From Bifidobacterium actinocoloniiforme DSM 22766 (GTDB lineage: Bacteria > Actinomycetota > Actinomycetes > Actinomycetales > Bifidobacteriaceae), in contig NZ_CP011786.1 in NCBI RefSeq assembly GCF_001263395.1, positions 1,674,001 to 1,738,000 on the forward strand: a stretch of DNA of 64,000 nucleotides, written 5' to 3'. How positions within the stretch are numbered: position 1 is the stretch's first letter; each line of letters begins with the position of its first letter. Below are positions 8,457 through 17,392 of the stretch, piece after piece. Below the pieces are notes generated by a model. The model worked only from the letters and a program-made list of their open reading frames with translations, was not told the DNA's origin and made no database searches. The translations under genes were made by a program, and so were the position numbers.

Positions 8457-8965
8457 GGCCCGGCCTGCCCGGGCCGTCCCTGCCATTGGTCCGCTTTCAT
8501 CTGGTTGAGGATGGACTGAAGGAGCTGGACGGTTTGCTCGTCGGCGCTCGGGGTGGCCGGCTTGTCGTCCTTGGCGGACGAGGCGGCGTGCGCGAGGTTC
8601 CGCAGCTTGTTCATCGGTAGGATGATGCAGAAGTAGATGGCGGCGGCCACCAGCAGGAAGTTCAGGAGATCGCCCAGGATGGCGCCGAAGGAGATCGTCG
8701 CCTTGCCGTTGCTGATCGTCAGCAGTCCCGACAGGTCCGGCTTGCCGAAGATCATCGCGATCAGTGGGCTTAAGAGGTTCTTGACGATTGAGTTGACCAC
8801 CGCCGTCACCGCTGAGCCCATGACCACGCCGACCGCCATGTCGACCATGGAACCGCGTGAGATGAATTGCTTGAACCCCGCCAGGGGGCCTTTGTCGCTG
8901 ATGTTGGCCAGTTCGTGGGCCGCGTGGACTGCTTGTGCGGTCACAGGGTTGTCGCCGGATGCCAT
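8447..8965 (-). CDS. mscL: Large-conductance mechanosensitive channel
   Basis: 172-residue inner-membrane pentameric channel that opens under hypo-osmotic shock. N-terminal amphipathic part GFKQFISRGSMVDMAVGVVM leads into TM1 (about 38-65), followed by the periplasmic loop and TM2 (about 93-118, LLNFLLVAAAIYFCIILP), then a charged cytoplasmic helix bundle and a Gln-rich tail. A stretch of ~25 residues precedes the usual N-terminus. AAGGA lies 7 bases before the ATG on this strand. It ends against the small gene of the FHA operon and is downstream of the SAF-domain gene, an order conserved in several actinobacteria. Confidence 0.95.
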   Translation of the reverse strand: MASGDNPVTAQAVHAAHELANISDKGPLAGFKQFISRGSMVDMAVGVVMGSAVTAVVNSIVKNLLSPLIAMIFGKPDLSGLLTISNGKATISFGAILGDLLNFLLVAAAIYFCIILPMNKLRNLAHAASSAKDDKPATPSADEQTVQLLQSILNQMKADQWQGRPGQAGPQA

Positions 8966-9082
8966 GGTGTGTCCTTCCCTCCGCGCCAGGCCGTGCCCTT
9001 CCTATCGACCGGCCTGTCGCTTTCCATTATGGACCCCTCGACAGACCCGCGATTGTGGCTGCGCCCGCTTAGGCCCAGCTGA

Positions 9083-9796
9083 TCACCCTCCGCCTGCGGC
9101 CAGGGCGATGATCGGCGCCCCCTCCGGCAGGCTCAGGGCTTTGATGGCATCCTCGGGCTTCAAGGCGAAAGCGGTGAGTTCAGCTTCCTGCCCTTTGTCT
9201 CCTGGCCCTAAGGTCCCCGTCTTGCTCCGGTCTTGGGGCAGGGCCATCGTCACAGCCTCCTGAGCGATGAGGCAGCGGCCCTTGACCCAGCCCTGGCCCT
9301 CCTCCTGACCCGATTGCGCGGGTGGGCTCTCAGCCCCCTCGCAGCCGGTCGAGGAGACCAGACGGACCCTTTGCCCGGGTTGGATGGATTCCGGGGCCGA
9401 GGCCAGTGCCAGGCGGATGGTCGTCGTCCCTTGGGGCTGGACCGGAGAGCGGCCCAGGGCCGTGCCGGCGATCGGTTGGCCGGGCTCTAGGTCGATAAGC
9501 GCCAACTTGCCCAAAGCCTGCTCCCGACGGTTCAGGAGTTTTGCGGCGAGCGGGGAGGCGGGCACTTGCTCTAGACGGACCATGCCGGCCTCGATGCGCT
9601 CCCCTCGCTCCACCCGACGGGAGGCGACCAGGACCGGCGTGCGCGCCACGGCCCCGGTCACGGTTTGCAGGGCGCACAGGACGGCCAACCCTGCGCACAG
9701 GCATGCCGCCAGCCGACGCACGCGCGTGGCCTGTCGGCGGCCAGCCAGCCCGGGCTTGTGCCCTAGGCCTTTGTTCAAGGACAGTGAATGAGACAT
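9083..9796 (-). CDS. SAF-domain membrane-anchored protein (CpaB/FlgA-like)
   Basis: 237 residues: a basic N-terminus, one membrane segment (about 28-50, LAACLCAGLAVLCALQTVTG), then an SAF domain outside the membrane (about 54-115, PVLVASRRVERGERIEAGMV and DLEPGQPIAGTAL), and a C-terminal half with RVRLV and FALKPEDAIKAL that resembles CpaB/RcpC proteins. No pilus genes are nearby; in actinobacteria this gene is found between fmdB and mscL, as here. ATG 9796 is preferred over an in-frame TTG at 9832. The start region sits in a 13-bp inverted repeat that could hide the ribosome site. Molecular role unknown. Confidence 0.8.
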   Translation of the reverse strand: MSHSLSLNKGLGHKPGLAGRRQATRVRRLAACLCAGLAVLCALQTVTGAVARTPVLVASRRVERGERIEAGMVRLEQVPASPLAAKLLNRREQALGKLALIDLEPGQPIAGTALGRSPVQPQGTTTIRLALASAPESIQPGQRVRLVSSTGCEGAESPPAQSGQEEGQGWVKGRCLIAQEAVTMALPQDRSKTGTLGPGDKGQEAELTAFALKPEDAIKALSLPEGAPIIALAAGGG

Positions 9797-9842
9797 GGCC
9801 CCAGCTTGACCCTGTTGGGCATCTACGGGCAAGCTGGGGCCA
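9796..9842. repeat. 13-bp inverted repeat overlapping the SAF gene start
   Basis: TGGCCCCAGCTTG (9796-9808) pairs perfectly with CAAGCTGGGGCCA (9830-9842) across a 21-base loop. In the minus-strand mRNA the stem contains the AGCTGGGG that would serve as ribosome site and ends on the A of the ATG. No T-run follows, so it is less like a terminator of fmdB than a translation-control hairpin. Confidence 0.7.
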
Positions 9843-9895
9843 CCTATGTGGTCGAATGTGGGCGAGCGGCGCGAATCAGCCCACTGGCCGCGCGC

Positions 9896-10108
9896 TCAGT
9901 CCTTCTTCGAGGAGTCCGAGGCGCTGGAGGAGGCACGGTCGGTACGGTAGAAACCGTGCCCTTTGAACTCAATCGGCACTGCGGAGTAGACCTTGCGCAC
10001 CTGCTCCTTGCCGCAGTGGGGGCAGAGCGTGATGGGGTCGTCGCTGAAGGATTGCTCCTGGGTGAAGTCATACCCGCAGTTCTTGCACCGGTAATGATAG
10101 GTAGGCAC
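9896..10108 (-). CDS. FmdB-family zinc-ribbon protein (Ruc-like)
   Basis: 70-residue small protein. Two Cys pairs, YRCKNCGYDF and LCPHCGKEQ, form a zinc ribbon; the tail is Ser/Asp/Lys-rich and probably disordered. The family includes Mycobacterium tuberculosis Rv0991c (Ruc), a redox-regulated chaperone of similar make-up, so a chaperone role is possible but inferred. GTG 10108 has GGAGGG 8 bases upstream, and the protein then begins MPTYHYRC as in homologues; a longer frame reaches 10159 without a ribosome site. First gene of the fmdB-SAF-mscL row, divergent from the acetyltransferase. Confidence 0.88.
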   Translation of the reverse strand: MPTYHYRCKNCGYDFTQEQSFSDDPITLCPHCGKEQVRKVYSAVPIEFKGHGFYRTDRASSSASDSSKKD

Positions 10109-10243
10109 CGTTCGTTCCCTCCGAAAGTTCGCGCTATAACGTTTGTTCGACAACCTCATATCCTAGCCCCCCGGCGGGTCCTTGGCGCCTTGTTCGCCGC
10201 CCGCCGCTTCGGCGCCAGGCCCGGAAGGCCCTTCCCGAAGCCT

Positions 10244-10249
10244 TACAAT
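10244..10249 (+). promoter_or_regulatory. -10 box of a leaderless promoter for the acetyltransferase gene
   Basis: TACAAT lies 6 bases (plus one) before the ATG at 10256, so transcription should start at or next to the start codon. No ribosome site precedes that ATG, which fits a leaderless mRNA. Confidence 0.6.
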
Positions 10250-10255
10250 GACCGT

Positions 10256-10948
10256 ATGTCCGTCTTCCACAGCCTGTTTGACGCCCTGCATCAGGCGGCG
10301 GCTCCGAGCGCGCCCGACCCGCCCCTGGCCGTGCCTGCGCGTTTGAAGGCGCCTGCGGGACGCGGCGACTTCGCCTTGCGGCCCTTGACCCTGGAGGACG
10401 AGGCCGAGTGGAGCCGGGTGCGTTGGAGCAACAATGACTGGCTGGAGCCCTGGCAGTCCGGCGACCCCCAGGGGCAACCGGGACTGACCTACGCCCAGTG
10501 GGTGGAGGCCATGCGGCGCAGCGAGGCCGACGGGTCCGGGGTCGTCTTCGCGATGGTTTTCCAGACCGCCATCGTCGGTCAAATCTCCTTGGGCGCCATC
10601 CGCTACGGGGCCATGCGCACCGGCTTGGCTGGCTACTGGGTGGATCATGCCCGCATAGGCCACGGTTTCGCGCCCCTGGCTCTGGCCCTCTTGGGCGACT
10701 GGGCCCTGCGCTCGCCGGATGGTCCCCGCCTGCACAGGATGGAAGTGGCCATCTTGCCGGAGAATGCTCGCTCCCTGCGGGTGGTCGCCAAGCTGGGCAT
10801 GAGGCCGGAGGGCCTGCGCAAGGGCTACATGTACGTGGGTGGGCGTTGGCGGGACCACATGACTTTCAGCCTGTTGGCGGAGGACCTTGACGGTCCGCTT
10901 GTCGACCGTCTAGGGGCTTCGATGGGCGACGCGCCGCGGAATGTTTGA
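10256..10948 (+). CDS. rimJ: GNAT acetyltransferase, RimJ/RimL type
   Basis: 230-residue GCN5-related N-acetyltransferase, related to RimJ/RimL enzymes that acetylate protein N-termini from acetyl-CoA. The GNAT core runs from LRPLTLEDEAEWSRVRW (about residue 40) through VGQISLGAI and GYWVDHARIGHGFAPLA (acetyl-CoA binding region, Q/RxxGxG degenerate to IGHGFA) to NARSLRVVAKLGMRPEG, and ends MTFSLLAEDL. About 35 extra residues precede the core. Real substrate unknown. In actinobacteria a rimJ-like gene typically precedes sepX/glpR, as it does here with a 9-base gap. Confidence 0.87.
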   Translation: MSVFHSLFDALHQAAAPSAPDPPLAVPARLKAPAGRGDFALRPLTLEDEAEWSRVRWSNNDWLEPWQSGDPQGQPGLTYAQWVEAMRRSEADGSGVVFAMVFQTAIVGQISLGAIRYGAMRTGLAGYWVDHARIGHGFAPLALALLGDWALRSPDGPRLHRMEVAILPENARSLRVVAKLGMRPEGLRKGYMYVGGRWRDHMTFSLLAEDLDGPLVDRLGASMGDAPRNV

Positions 10949-10957
10949 ATACGGGGC

Positions 10958-12112
10958 ATGCCGTCATCTATCGTAAGAGGTATGGTTTACGAGTCGTTGT
11001 CCAGCCTGCTTCTGCTGCTGATTGCGGCGATACTTGTGCTCGGCTGGTTGCCTGGTCGGACGATGCGGGGCATGAAACGCGCCTCCCAGCACAGGCAGGA
11101 CCGCATCTCCGCCTCGCTCCATTTGGTTGACGAAAGCAGCGGGCGACGGTTCGGCGACACTGGGCCTCATAGGGCGAAAGGGTTGGTTATGCAGCCACAG
11201 CGGGAGGACGGAGGGGACCGTCAGGAGGCTGAGCGCGTCAAGAGAGTCCGTCTCATGCGCCGGGCCGCGGCTCGGCGGCGGCGTATCCTGTCCGCCTCCC
11301 TACTGGTCGCGTCAATTGGCGTAGCGGTCTTGTCGCAAGTGCTCGTCTTCAGTCCCCTGTACACGGCGATTCCTCTGGCCTTATTGATCCTGGTCCTGGT
11401 TTCCGGCGCGCGCGCGGCCACCCAGGCCCGCCAGTGGGAGGCGCGGTTGGCTGAGCGTCAGCGGCGCAGGAAGGCCAAGCCTCGCCCTCGCGCCCAGGCG
11501 CCTGCCCAGGAGGTCGTCTCAACCCAGCAGCCAATCAGGGGCGAAACCACGGACGCGCTCAGCCAGCAAGACATCCGCGCAGCCATCATTCAGTCGCGTC
11601 AAGCTCAGGTTCAGGCGCTTGAGGCGCGAGCCCAGGCCCAGGCCCGTCTGCGCCCCGCCGCTTCCGCTGAGCGGGCGAAGGCTGCCGCGCAGAAGGCTGA
11701 GACCCGGGGAAGCGCTCTCTCCTCCACGGACCTGCCGAAGCAGGCTGCGCAGGCGCGGACCCAGGCGAAATCGAAGACCCTGGAGCCGGAGGCGAAGCCA
11801 GGTGAGAGCCATGACCACAACCTCTTGTCTTTCTCGATGGGCAGCCCACGTGAGGGTGTTGTGCCCCGTGGGCCGGAACTCTTGAGCCGGGAGATCAAAT
11901 CCACCAAGCAGGTGTCCAAGGCCGTCCCGGTCAAAGACCACGAGCCCCTGCGGGCCCAGGCCGCTCAGCCCAGCCGCGCGGGTAAGCCCAGCCGTCCGGC
12001 TGACTTCCACCAGCGGGAGGTTCAGGCCGATGTGGATGCCCCTGAGCTCAGCGAGGACTCCCTGGGCAAGGTGGGTGTCGAGGCTATTCTGGCCCGGCGC
12101 AGCAAGTCCTGA
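10958..12112 (+). CDS. SepX/GlpR-like divisome membrane protein
   Basis: 384-residue membrane protein matching the plan of the actinobacterial divisome protein SepX (Streptomyces) / GlpR (Corynebacterium): an N-terminal membrane segment (about 11-32), a short cytosolic part with RISASLHLVDE, a very basic run RRAAARRRRI, two close membrane segments (about 110-131 and 133-150), and a long Ala/Gln/Arg-rich disordered tail. The place directly after a rimJ-like gene supports this. GlpR is the receptor of the gephyrin-like Glp (MoeA) protein and helps septum placement; no glp/moeA is present in this window. Start is uncertain: ATG 10958 lacks a clear ribosome site; ATG 10982 (MVYESLSS) is the alternative. 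Confidence 0.68.
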   Translation: MPSSIVRGMVYESLSSLLLLLIAAILVLGWLPGRTMRGMKRASQHRQDRISASLHLVDESSGRRFGDTGPHRAKGLVMQPQREDGGDRQEAERVKRVRLMRRAAARRRRILSASLLVASIGVAVLSQVLVFSPLYTAIPLALLILVLVSGARAATQARQWEARLAERQRRRKAKPRPRAQAPAQEVVSTQQPIRGETTDALSQQDIRAAIIQSRQAQVQALEARAQAQARLRPAASAERAKAAAQKAETRGSALSSTDLPKQAAQARTQAKSKTLEPEAKPGESHDHNLLSFSMGSPREGVVPRGPELLSREIKSTKQVSKAVPVKDHEPLRAQAAQPSRAGKPSRPADFHQREVQADVDAPELSEDSLGKVGVEAILARRSKS

Positions 12113-12135
12113 TCGACGAGCGTTCACCCTCAGCG

Positions 12136-12162
12136 TTAGCACTCAAGTTGGCAGAGTGCTAA
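12136..12162 (+). promoter_or_regulatory. CIRCE element (HrcA operator)
   Basis: TTAGCACTC-N9-GAGTGCTAA, a perfect match to the CIRCE consensus. It lies over the -35 region of the groES promoter and indicates repression by HrcA with relief on heat shock. Confidence 0.97.
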
Positions 12163-12176
12163 TTTCGCGCTACCAT
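12148..12176 (+). promoter_or_regulatory. groES promoter
   Basis: -35 TTGGCA (12148-12153), a 17-bp gap and -10 TACCAT (12171-12176). The -35 lies inside the CIRCE loop and arm, so HrcA binding would block RNA polymerase directly. Confidence 0.7.
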
Positions 12177-12281
12177 AATCACTAGCGCAGCGGAATGCCT
12201 CGGTGGGTGTTCGTCAGCCTCTCATCGGCTTTCTGGTGCGGGTAAACCATTGAGCGTACTCACAGAAAGAGGAGGTCCACA

Positions 12282-12575
12282 GTGTCGATCTCACTCACAC
12301 CGTTGGAAGACAAAATCGTCATCAAGCAGGCTCCCGCCGAGACCACGACCGCGTCCGGCCTGGTCATCCCGGATTCCGCCAAGGAGAAGCCCCAGCAGGG
12401 CGAGGTCCTGGCGGTAGGCCCCGGTCGTCGCGATGACAAGGGCGAGCTGATTCCCGTCGACATCAAGGTCGGCGACAAGGTGCTCTACTCCAAGTACGGC
12501 GGCACCGAGGTCAACTACCAGGGTGAGGACTACTTGATCGTCTCCGCGCGCGACGTGCTGGCCATTCTCAAGTAA
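12282..12575 (+). CDS. groES: Co-chaperonin GroES
   Basis: 97-residue Hsp10, the heptameric lid of the GroEL folding chamber. Motifs: [16 protein letters not shown] at the N-terminus, the mobile loop [17 protein letters not shown], and [15 protein letters not shown] near the end. The start is GTG 12282 with an AGGAGG ribosome site 7 bases before it. A CIRCE element and a terminator bound it, so groES is a single-gene transcript; groEL is not next to it, as in other bifidobacteria. Confidence 0.98.
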   Translation: MSISLTPLEDKIVIKQAPAETTTASGLVIPDSAKEKPQQGEVLAVGPGRRDDKGELIPVDIKVGDKVLYSKYGGTEVNYQGEDYLIVSARDVLAILK

Positions 12576-12601
12576 AACCTTTCCCCTCTTCCTTCGTTTG
12601 C

Positions 12602-12637
12602 AAAGCCCCTTGGGCGGGTCAACCGCCCGGGGGCTTT
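12602..12637 (+). terminator. groES terminator
   Basis: Stem AAAGCCCCTTGGGCGG paired with CCGCCCGGGGGCTTT (small mismatch in the centre), 5-base loop, ending in CTTTCGTT. Confidence 0.9.
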
Positions 12638-12709
12638 CGTTGTCTTCGCGCGGCCCGGCGAGGACCTCCCGCCTCCATGGGTAGCCAGTGTGACATTGTG
12701 CACATGAAT

Positions 12710-12756
12710 AACTAAATATGGCACTCGCCTTTCGTTGAATAACTAGATATAGTGTT
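12710..12756. promoter_or_regulatory. Tandem NrdR boxes ahead of nrdIEF
   Basis: AACTAAATATGGCACT (12710-12725) and AACTAGATATAGTGTT (12741-12756) match the NrdR box consensus on the reverse strand (ACACTATATCTAGTT). They start 31 bp apart, three helical turns, the usual NrdR spacing. The second covers a TATAGT -10 box (12748-12753), so NrdR would repress when dATP is plentiful. Confidence 0.85.
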
Positions 12757-12829
12757 TACTGTGCTTGCTTGAGGCGGCCAGGACCGCCTGCAGAGCTCCG
12801 ACATGTGACAAGCTGAACGGGAGGTTTCG

Positions 12830-13324
12830 ATGGAGCAGACAGCGCCAATTGATCAGGCGGAGGCGACAAGTTCGCCTGAATACCCGGCGATGGGGGAGCG
12901 GATCGGCGCTCTGGTTTATTTTTCGTCCCAATCCCAGAACACCGCCCGATTCGTGGCTAACTGCAAGCTTCAGGACGAGGGCGTGGACGTCTTCCGCATC
13001 CCAATTAAGCCTCATGACCCGCCGCTGAACGTGCGTGAGCCCTATATCCTGATGCTCCCCACCTACGGGGGAGGGTCGGCGCGCAAGGCGGTCCTGCCGC
13101 AAATCAAGCGCTTCCTGAACGACCCGGCGAACCGGGCCGGTATCCGAGGGGTCATAGCCTCGGGCAACACTAATTTCGGCGAAGCCTTCTGCATGGCCGG
13201 CGACATCGTCTCACGCAAATGCAAGGTCCCCTTCCTCTATTACTTCGAGCTGATGGGCACCAAGGACGACGAGCGCAAGGTGAGGCAGGGGGTCGTGGAC
13301 TTCTTCCGCAACCACCCCGAATAA
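12830..13324 (+). CDS. nrdI: Ribonucleotide reductase stimulatory flavodoxin NrdI
   Basis: 164-residue flavodoxin that supplies the oxidant for building the Mn-tyrosyl radical centre in NrdF. FMN-binding features: [16 protein letters not shown] near residue 28, LPTYGGGSA and [23 protein letters not shown] is 5-6 bases before the ATG. About 20 N-terminal residues precede the flavodoxin core. It heads the nrdIEF operon; the glutaredoxin-like nrdH, which normally precedes nrdI, is missing here. Confidence 0.96.
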   Translation: MEQTAPIDQAEATSSPEYPAMGERIGALVYFSSQSQNTARFVANCKLQDEGVDVFRIPIKPHDPPLNVREPYILMLPTYGGGSARKAVLPQIKRFLNDPANRAGIRGVIASGNTNFGEAFCMAGDIVSRKCKVPFLYYFELMGTKDDERKVRQGVVDFFRNHPE

Positions 13325-13413
13325 ACGAACCCAGGCGGGGCCGGGGCAGGGGGCGGCGAGCGAGAACGCTCCGAGCGGCAGAGCTCGGGACAACACTGAT
13401 GAAAGGATGCCAG

Positions 13414-15606
13414 ATGGCAGCGCAGGACGACACTTCATTGGCTTTGGACAGGACGGCGGAAGCGGGGGAGACCTATGACCCCGCGCGCGACTATCATGCC
13501 CTCAACGCCATGCTCAACCTGTACGACAAGGACGGCCGTATCCAGTTCGACAAGGACAGGGAGGCCGAGCGCCAGTACATGAGCCTGCACGTGGCGGCCC
13601 ACACGAAAGCCTTCGCCTCCACGGCCGAGCGGCTGAAGTTCCTGATCGACAACCTGTACTACGACAAGGCGGTCTTCGCCAAGTACAGCCCGGAGTTCCT
13701 GGACCGCATCTACCAGCACGCCGCAGACGCCGATTTCGAGTTCGAGACCTTCCTGGGCGCGTTCAAGTTCTACACCTCCTACGCGCTCAAGACTTTCGAT
13801 GGCAAGGAGTACCTGGAGGACTTCCCCCAGCGTTCGGTCGCCGTGGCCCTGGAGCTGGCGGACGGCGACGAGGACGCGGCCATCAAGTACACCGATGAAA
13901 TCATCTCCGGCCGCTTCCAGCCGGCCACGCCGACCTTCCTGAACCTGGGCAAGGCCCAGCGTGGCGAGCCTGTCTCCTGCTTCCTGGTGCGCATCGAGGA
14001 CAACATGGAGTCCATCTCCCGAGGCATCAACGCGGCCCTGCAGCTGTCCAAGCGTGGCGGCGGCGTGGCCCTGCTGCTCAGCAACCTGCGCGAGCTGGGC
14101 GCTCCCATCAAGCACATCGAGAACCAGTCCTCGGGCGTCGTCCCGGTCATGAAACTGTTGGAGGATTCCTTCTCCTACGCCAACCAGCTCGGTGCCCGCC
14201 AGGGCGCCGGCGCGGTCTACCTGAACGCCCACCACCCGGACATCCTGCGCTTCCTGGACACCAAGCGCGAGAACGCGGACGAGAAGATCCGCATCAAGTC
14301 GCTCGCCCTGGGCGTGGTCGTCCCTGATATCACCTTCGAGCTGGCGAAGAGGAAAGAGCCGATGGCCCTCTTCTCCCCCTACGACGTGGAACGGGTCTAC
14401 GGCAAGCCTTTCGCTGATATTTCCGTCTCCGAGCACTACGAGGAGATGGTCAAGGATTCGCGTATCCACAAGAAGTACATCGACGCGCGCGACTTCTTCA
14501 TGACCCTGGCCGAGATCCAGTTCGAGTCCGGCTACCCCTACATCCTCTTCGAGGACACGGTCAACAGGGCCAACCCGATCGACGGCCGCATCACGATGAG
14601 CAACCTGTGCTCGGAGATCCTGCAGGTCCAGGAGCCTTCCACCTACGATGAGAACCTGAACTACAAGCACATCGGCCGCGACATCTCCTGCAATCTGGGC
14701 TCGCTCAACATCGCGAAGGCCATCGACGGTGGCCTGGCGGACACGGTCGAGACCGCCATCCGCGCCCTGACCTCCGTCTCCGACCACACCAACATCGAGG
14801 CCGTGCCCTCCATCAAACGCGGCAACGACGAGGGCCACGCCATCGGCCTGGGGCAGATGAACCTGCACGGCTTCCTGGCCCGCGAAGGCATCCACTACGG
14901 CTCCGAGGAGGGCTTGGACTTCACCGACATGTACTTCATGACGGTGGCCTACCACGCCTACCGGGCCTCGCATCAGATCGCCGTGGACCGTGGCAGCGCG
15001 TTCGCGACCTTCCCCAAGTCCGCCTATGCCAAGCCCGCCGGCGCTGGCAACTACTTCGACAAGTACACCGACGGCAGCCGCTCCCTGGAGCCCAAGACCG
15101 CCAAGGTGCGCTCCACCTTCGCCAAGTACGGCATCGATATCCCAACGCGCGAGGATTGGCGGGAGCTCCAGGCGGCGATCATCCGCGACGGCATCTACAA
15201 CCAGAACCTCCAGGCCATCCCGCCCACCGGTTCGATCTCCTACATCAACCATTCCACTTCCTCCATCCTGCCGATCCCCTCCAAGATCGAGATCCGCAAG
15301 GAGGGCAAGATCGGCCGCGTCTACTACCCAGCGCCCTTCATGACCAACGACAACCTGGACTACTATGAGGACGCCTACGAGATCGGCTGGAAGAAGATCA
15401 TCGACACTTACGCCGAGGCCACCCAGCACGTGGACCAGGGCCTGTCCCTGACCCTCTTCTTCCCTGACACGACCACCACCCGCGAGGTGAACAAGGCGCA
15501 GATCTACGCCTGGCGCAAGGGCATCAAGACCCTGTACTACATCCGAATCCGCCAGCAGGCCCTGGAGGGCACTGAGGTCAAGGACTGCGTCTCCTGCATG
15601 TTGTAG
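13414..15606 (+). CDS. nrdE: Class Ib ribonucleotide reductase large subunit
   Basis: 730-residue catalytic alpha subunit that reduces ribonucleoside diphosphates to deoxy forms with oxygen present. Seen: the active-site Cys in [65 protein letters not shown] and the C-terminal redox pair in DCVSCML that accepts electrons from a NrdH/thioredoxin. The ATP-cone is absent, as usual for class Ib. ATG 13414 is chosen for GAAAGGA 6 bases upstream; an ATG at 13399 is weaker. Second gene of nrdIEF. Confidence 0.97.
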   Translation: MAAQDDTSLALDRTAEAGETYDPARDYHALNAMLNLYDKDGRIQFDKDREAERQYMSLHVAAHTKAFASTAERLKFLIDNLYYDKAVFAKYSPEFLDRIYQHAADADFEFETFLGAFKFYTSYALKTFDGKEYLEDFPQRSVAVALELADGDEDAAIKYTDEIISGRFQPATPTFLNLGKAQRGEPVSCFLVRIEDNMESISRGINAALQLSKRGGGVALLLSNLRELGAPIKHIENQSSGVVPVMKLLEDSFSYANQLGARQGAGAVYLNAHHPDILRFLDTKRENADEKIRIKSLALGVVVPDITFELAKRKEPMALFSPYDVERVYGKPFADISVSEHYEEMVKDSRIHKKYIDARDFFMTLAEIQFESGYPYILFEDTVNRANPIDGRITMSNLCSEILQVQEPSTYDENLNYKHIGRDISCNLGSLNIAKAIDGGLADTVETAIRALTSVSDHTNIEAVPSIKRGNDEGHAIGLGQMNLHGFLAREGIHYGSEEGLDFTDMYFMTVAYHAYRASHQIAVDRGSAFATFPKSAYAKPAGAGNYFDKYTDGSRSLEPKTAKVRSTFAKYGIDIPTREDWRELQAAIIRDGIYNQNLQAIPPTGSISYINHSTSSILPIPSKIEIRKEGKIGRVYYPAPFMTNDNLDYYEDAYEIGWKKIIDTYAEATQHVDQGLSLTLFFPDTTTTREVNKAQIYAWRKGIKTLYYIRIRQQALEGTEVKDCVSCML

Positions 15607-16692
<1,086 letters not shown>

Positions 16693-16719
16693 CGCGACTC
16701 GCCGCGCGGTCCGCCCAGG

Positions 16720-16741
16720 GCCGTGTTTTTCGCGACACGGC
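16720..16741 (+). terminator. Weak hairpin after nrdF
   Basis: GCCGTGT / ACACGGC stem (16720-16726, 16735-16741) with T-rich loop and no T-tail, between nrdF and the tRNA promoter. Confidence 0.4.
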
Positions 16742-16752
16742 TCAGAGCGAAC

Positions 16753-16781
16753 TTGCGCGGCGGGGGAAAACGTGGCAATAT
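16753..16781 (+). promoter_or_regulatory. Promoter of the tRNA-Tyr-Thr-Met / rpmG unit
   Basis: -35 TTGCGC (16753-16758), 17-bp gap, -10 CAATAT (16776-16781), 40 bases before the first tRNA. Confidence 0.6.
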
Positions 16782-16820
16782 AAGCAAGTTGCTGTGCGGA
16801 GCTTATGTTACGCGCAGTAA

Positions 16821-16902
16821 GGCGGATTTCCCAAGCGGTCAAAGGGAGCTGACTGTAAATCAGCCGCGTAATGCTTCAGTGGTTCGAATCCACTATCCGC
16901 CA
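16821..16902 (+). tRNA. tRNA-Tyr (GTA)
   Basis: 82 bases, acceptor GGCGGAT / ATCCGCC, anticodon GTA at 16855-16857, long variable arm (CCGCGTAATGCTTCAG region) as expected for class II tRNA-Tyr, T-loop GGTTCGAATCC. CCA is not encoded. Confidence 0.96.
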
Positions 16903-16903
16903 C

Positions 16904-16975
16904 GCCTCGGTAGCTCAGTGGCAGAGCACTTCCTTGGTAAGGAAGAGGTCGTGAGTCCGATTCTCACCCGAGGCT
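16904..16975 (+). tRNA. tRNA-Thr (GGT)
   Basis: 72 bases, acceptor GCCTCGG / CCGAGGC, anticodon GGT at 16936-16938 in the stem CTTCC / GGAAG, one base after tRNA-Tyr. Confidence 0.96.
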
Positions 16976-16979
16976 CTCT

Positions 16980-17053
16980 GGCGGGGTAGCTCAGCTGGCT
17001 AGAGCGTACGACTCATAATCGTAAGGTCAAGAGTTCGAGTCTCTTCCTCGCTA
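16980..17053 (+). tRNA. tRNA-Met (CAT), elongator type
   Basis: 74 bases, anticodon CAT at 17014-17016, acceptor GGCGGGG / CCTCGCT with two G-T pairs, T-loop GTTCGAG. The paired first base argues against the initiator. A CAT-anticodon tRNA-Ile (lysidine-modified) is the alternative; the site before rpmG fits elongator Met. Confidence 0.88.
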
Positions 17054-17098
17054 CGAACGCAGACAGAAGTCTGCGTACACGACTATAGAGGGTGAACC

Positions 17099-17266
17099 AT
17101 GGCAAAAGCCGCAGATATTCGTCCTGGCATTACGCTGGCGTGCACCGTGTGCAAGGAACGTAACTACATCACGACGAAGAACCGTCGTAACACTCCCGAC
17201 CGCCTTGAGCTCAAGAAGTTCTGCCCCCGTTGCGGTAAGCATACTCTTCACCGTGAGACCCGCTGA
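17099..17266 (+). CDS. rpmG: 50S ribosomal protein L33
   Basis: 55-residue L33 (bL33), reading [20 protein letters not shown] at the start. It is the zinc-binding form: CTVC near the N-terminus and CPRC near the end. GAGGGTG precedes the ATG. It lies in the same transcript as the three tRNAs, a common actinobacterial arrangement, and is closed by a strong terminator. Confidence 0.96.
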   Translation: MAKAADIRPGITLACTVCKERNYITTKNRRNTPDRLELKKFCPRCGKHTLHRETR

Positions 17267-17304
17267 AAGCGGTCCCTACCACCAGCCCGTACTGGTATGG
17301 TCTT

Positions 17305-17331
17305 GAAAGCCCGGCTTTGTGCCGGGCTTTC
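17305..17331 (+). terminator. rpmG terminator
   Basis: Perfect 11-bp stem GAAAGCCCGGC / GCCGGGCTTTC with loop TTTGT and a T-rich tail. Confidence 0.93.
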
Positions 17332-17379
17332 CTTGTATTCGGAGGGTTTCGCGGGACGGGCCCCGACCAGGGAGGAGGC

Positions 17380-17385
17380 TAGACT
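17380..17385 (+). promoter_or_regulatory. -10 box of a leaderless murB promoter
   Basis: TAGACT ends 7 bases before the murB ATG, with no ribosome site in the right place between, so the mRNA probably starts at the ATG. Confidence 0.55.
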
Positions 17386-17392
17386 GGCTCCT

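Noticed and set aside
9796-9842. Inverted repeat as fmdB terminator
   Set aside because: Stem is strong but the loop is 21 bases and no T-run follows in the direction of transcription; left as a regulatory hairpin.
12710-12725. First NrdR box as a chance AT-rich match
   Set aside because: Kept as real because of its exact 31-bp spacing to a stronger second box and its place before nrdI.
13435-15429. 664-codon open frame antisense to nrdE (and similar ones antisense to citE/F, acn, adhE, helicase)
   Set aside because: Mirror frames created by the strong GC bias in third codon positions of the real genes; translations are low-complexity and have no family features.
16980-17053. CAT tRNA as initiator tRNA-fMet or tRNA-Ile2
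   Set aside because: First base pairs with position 72 (G-T), unlike the initiator; Ile2 cannot be fully excluded but genomic position before rpmG favours elongator Met.
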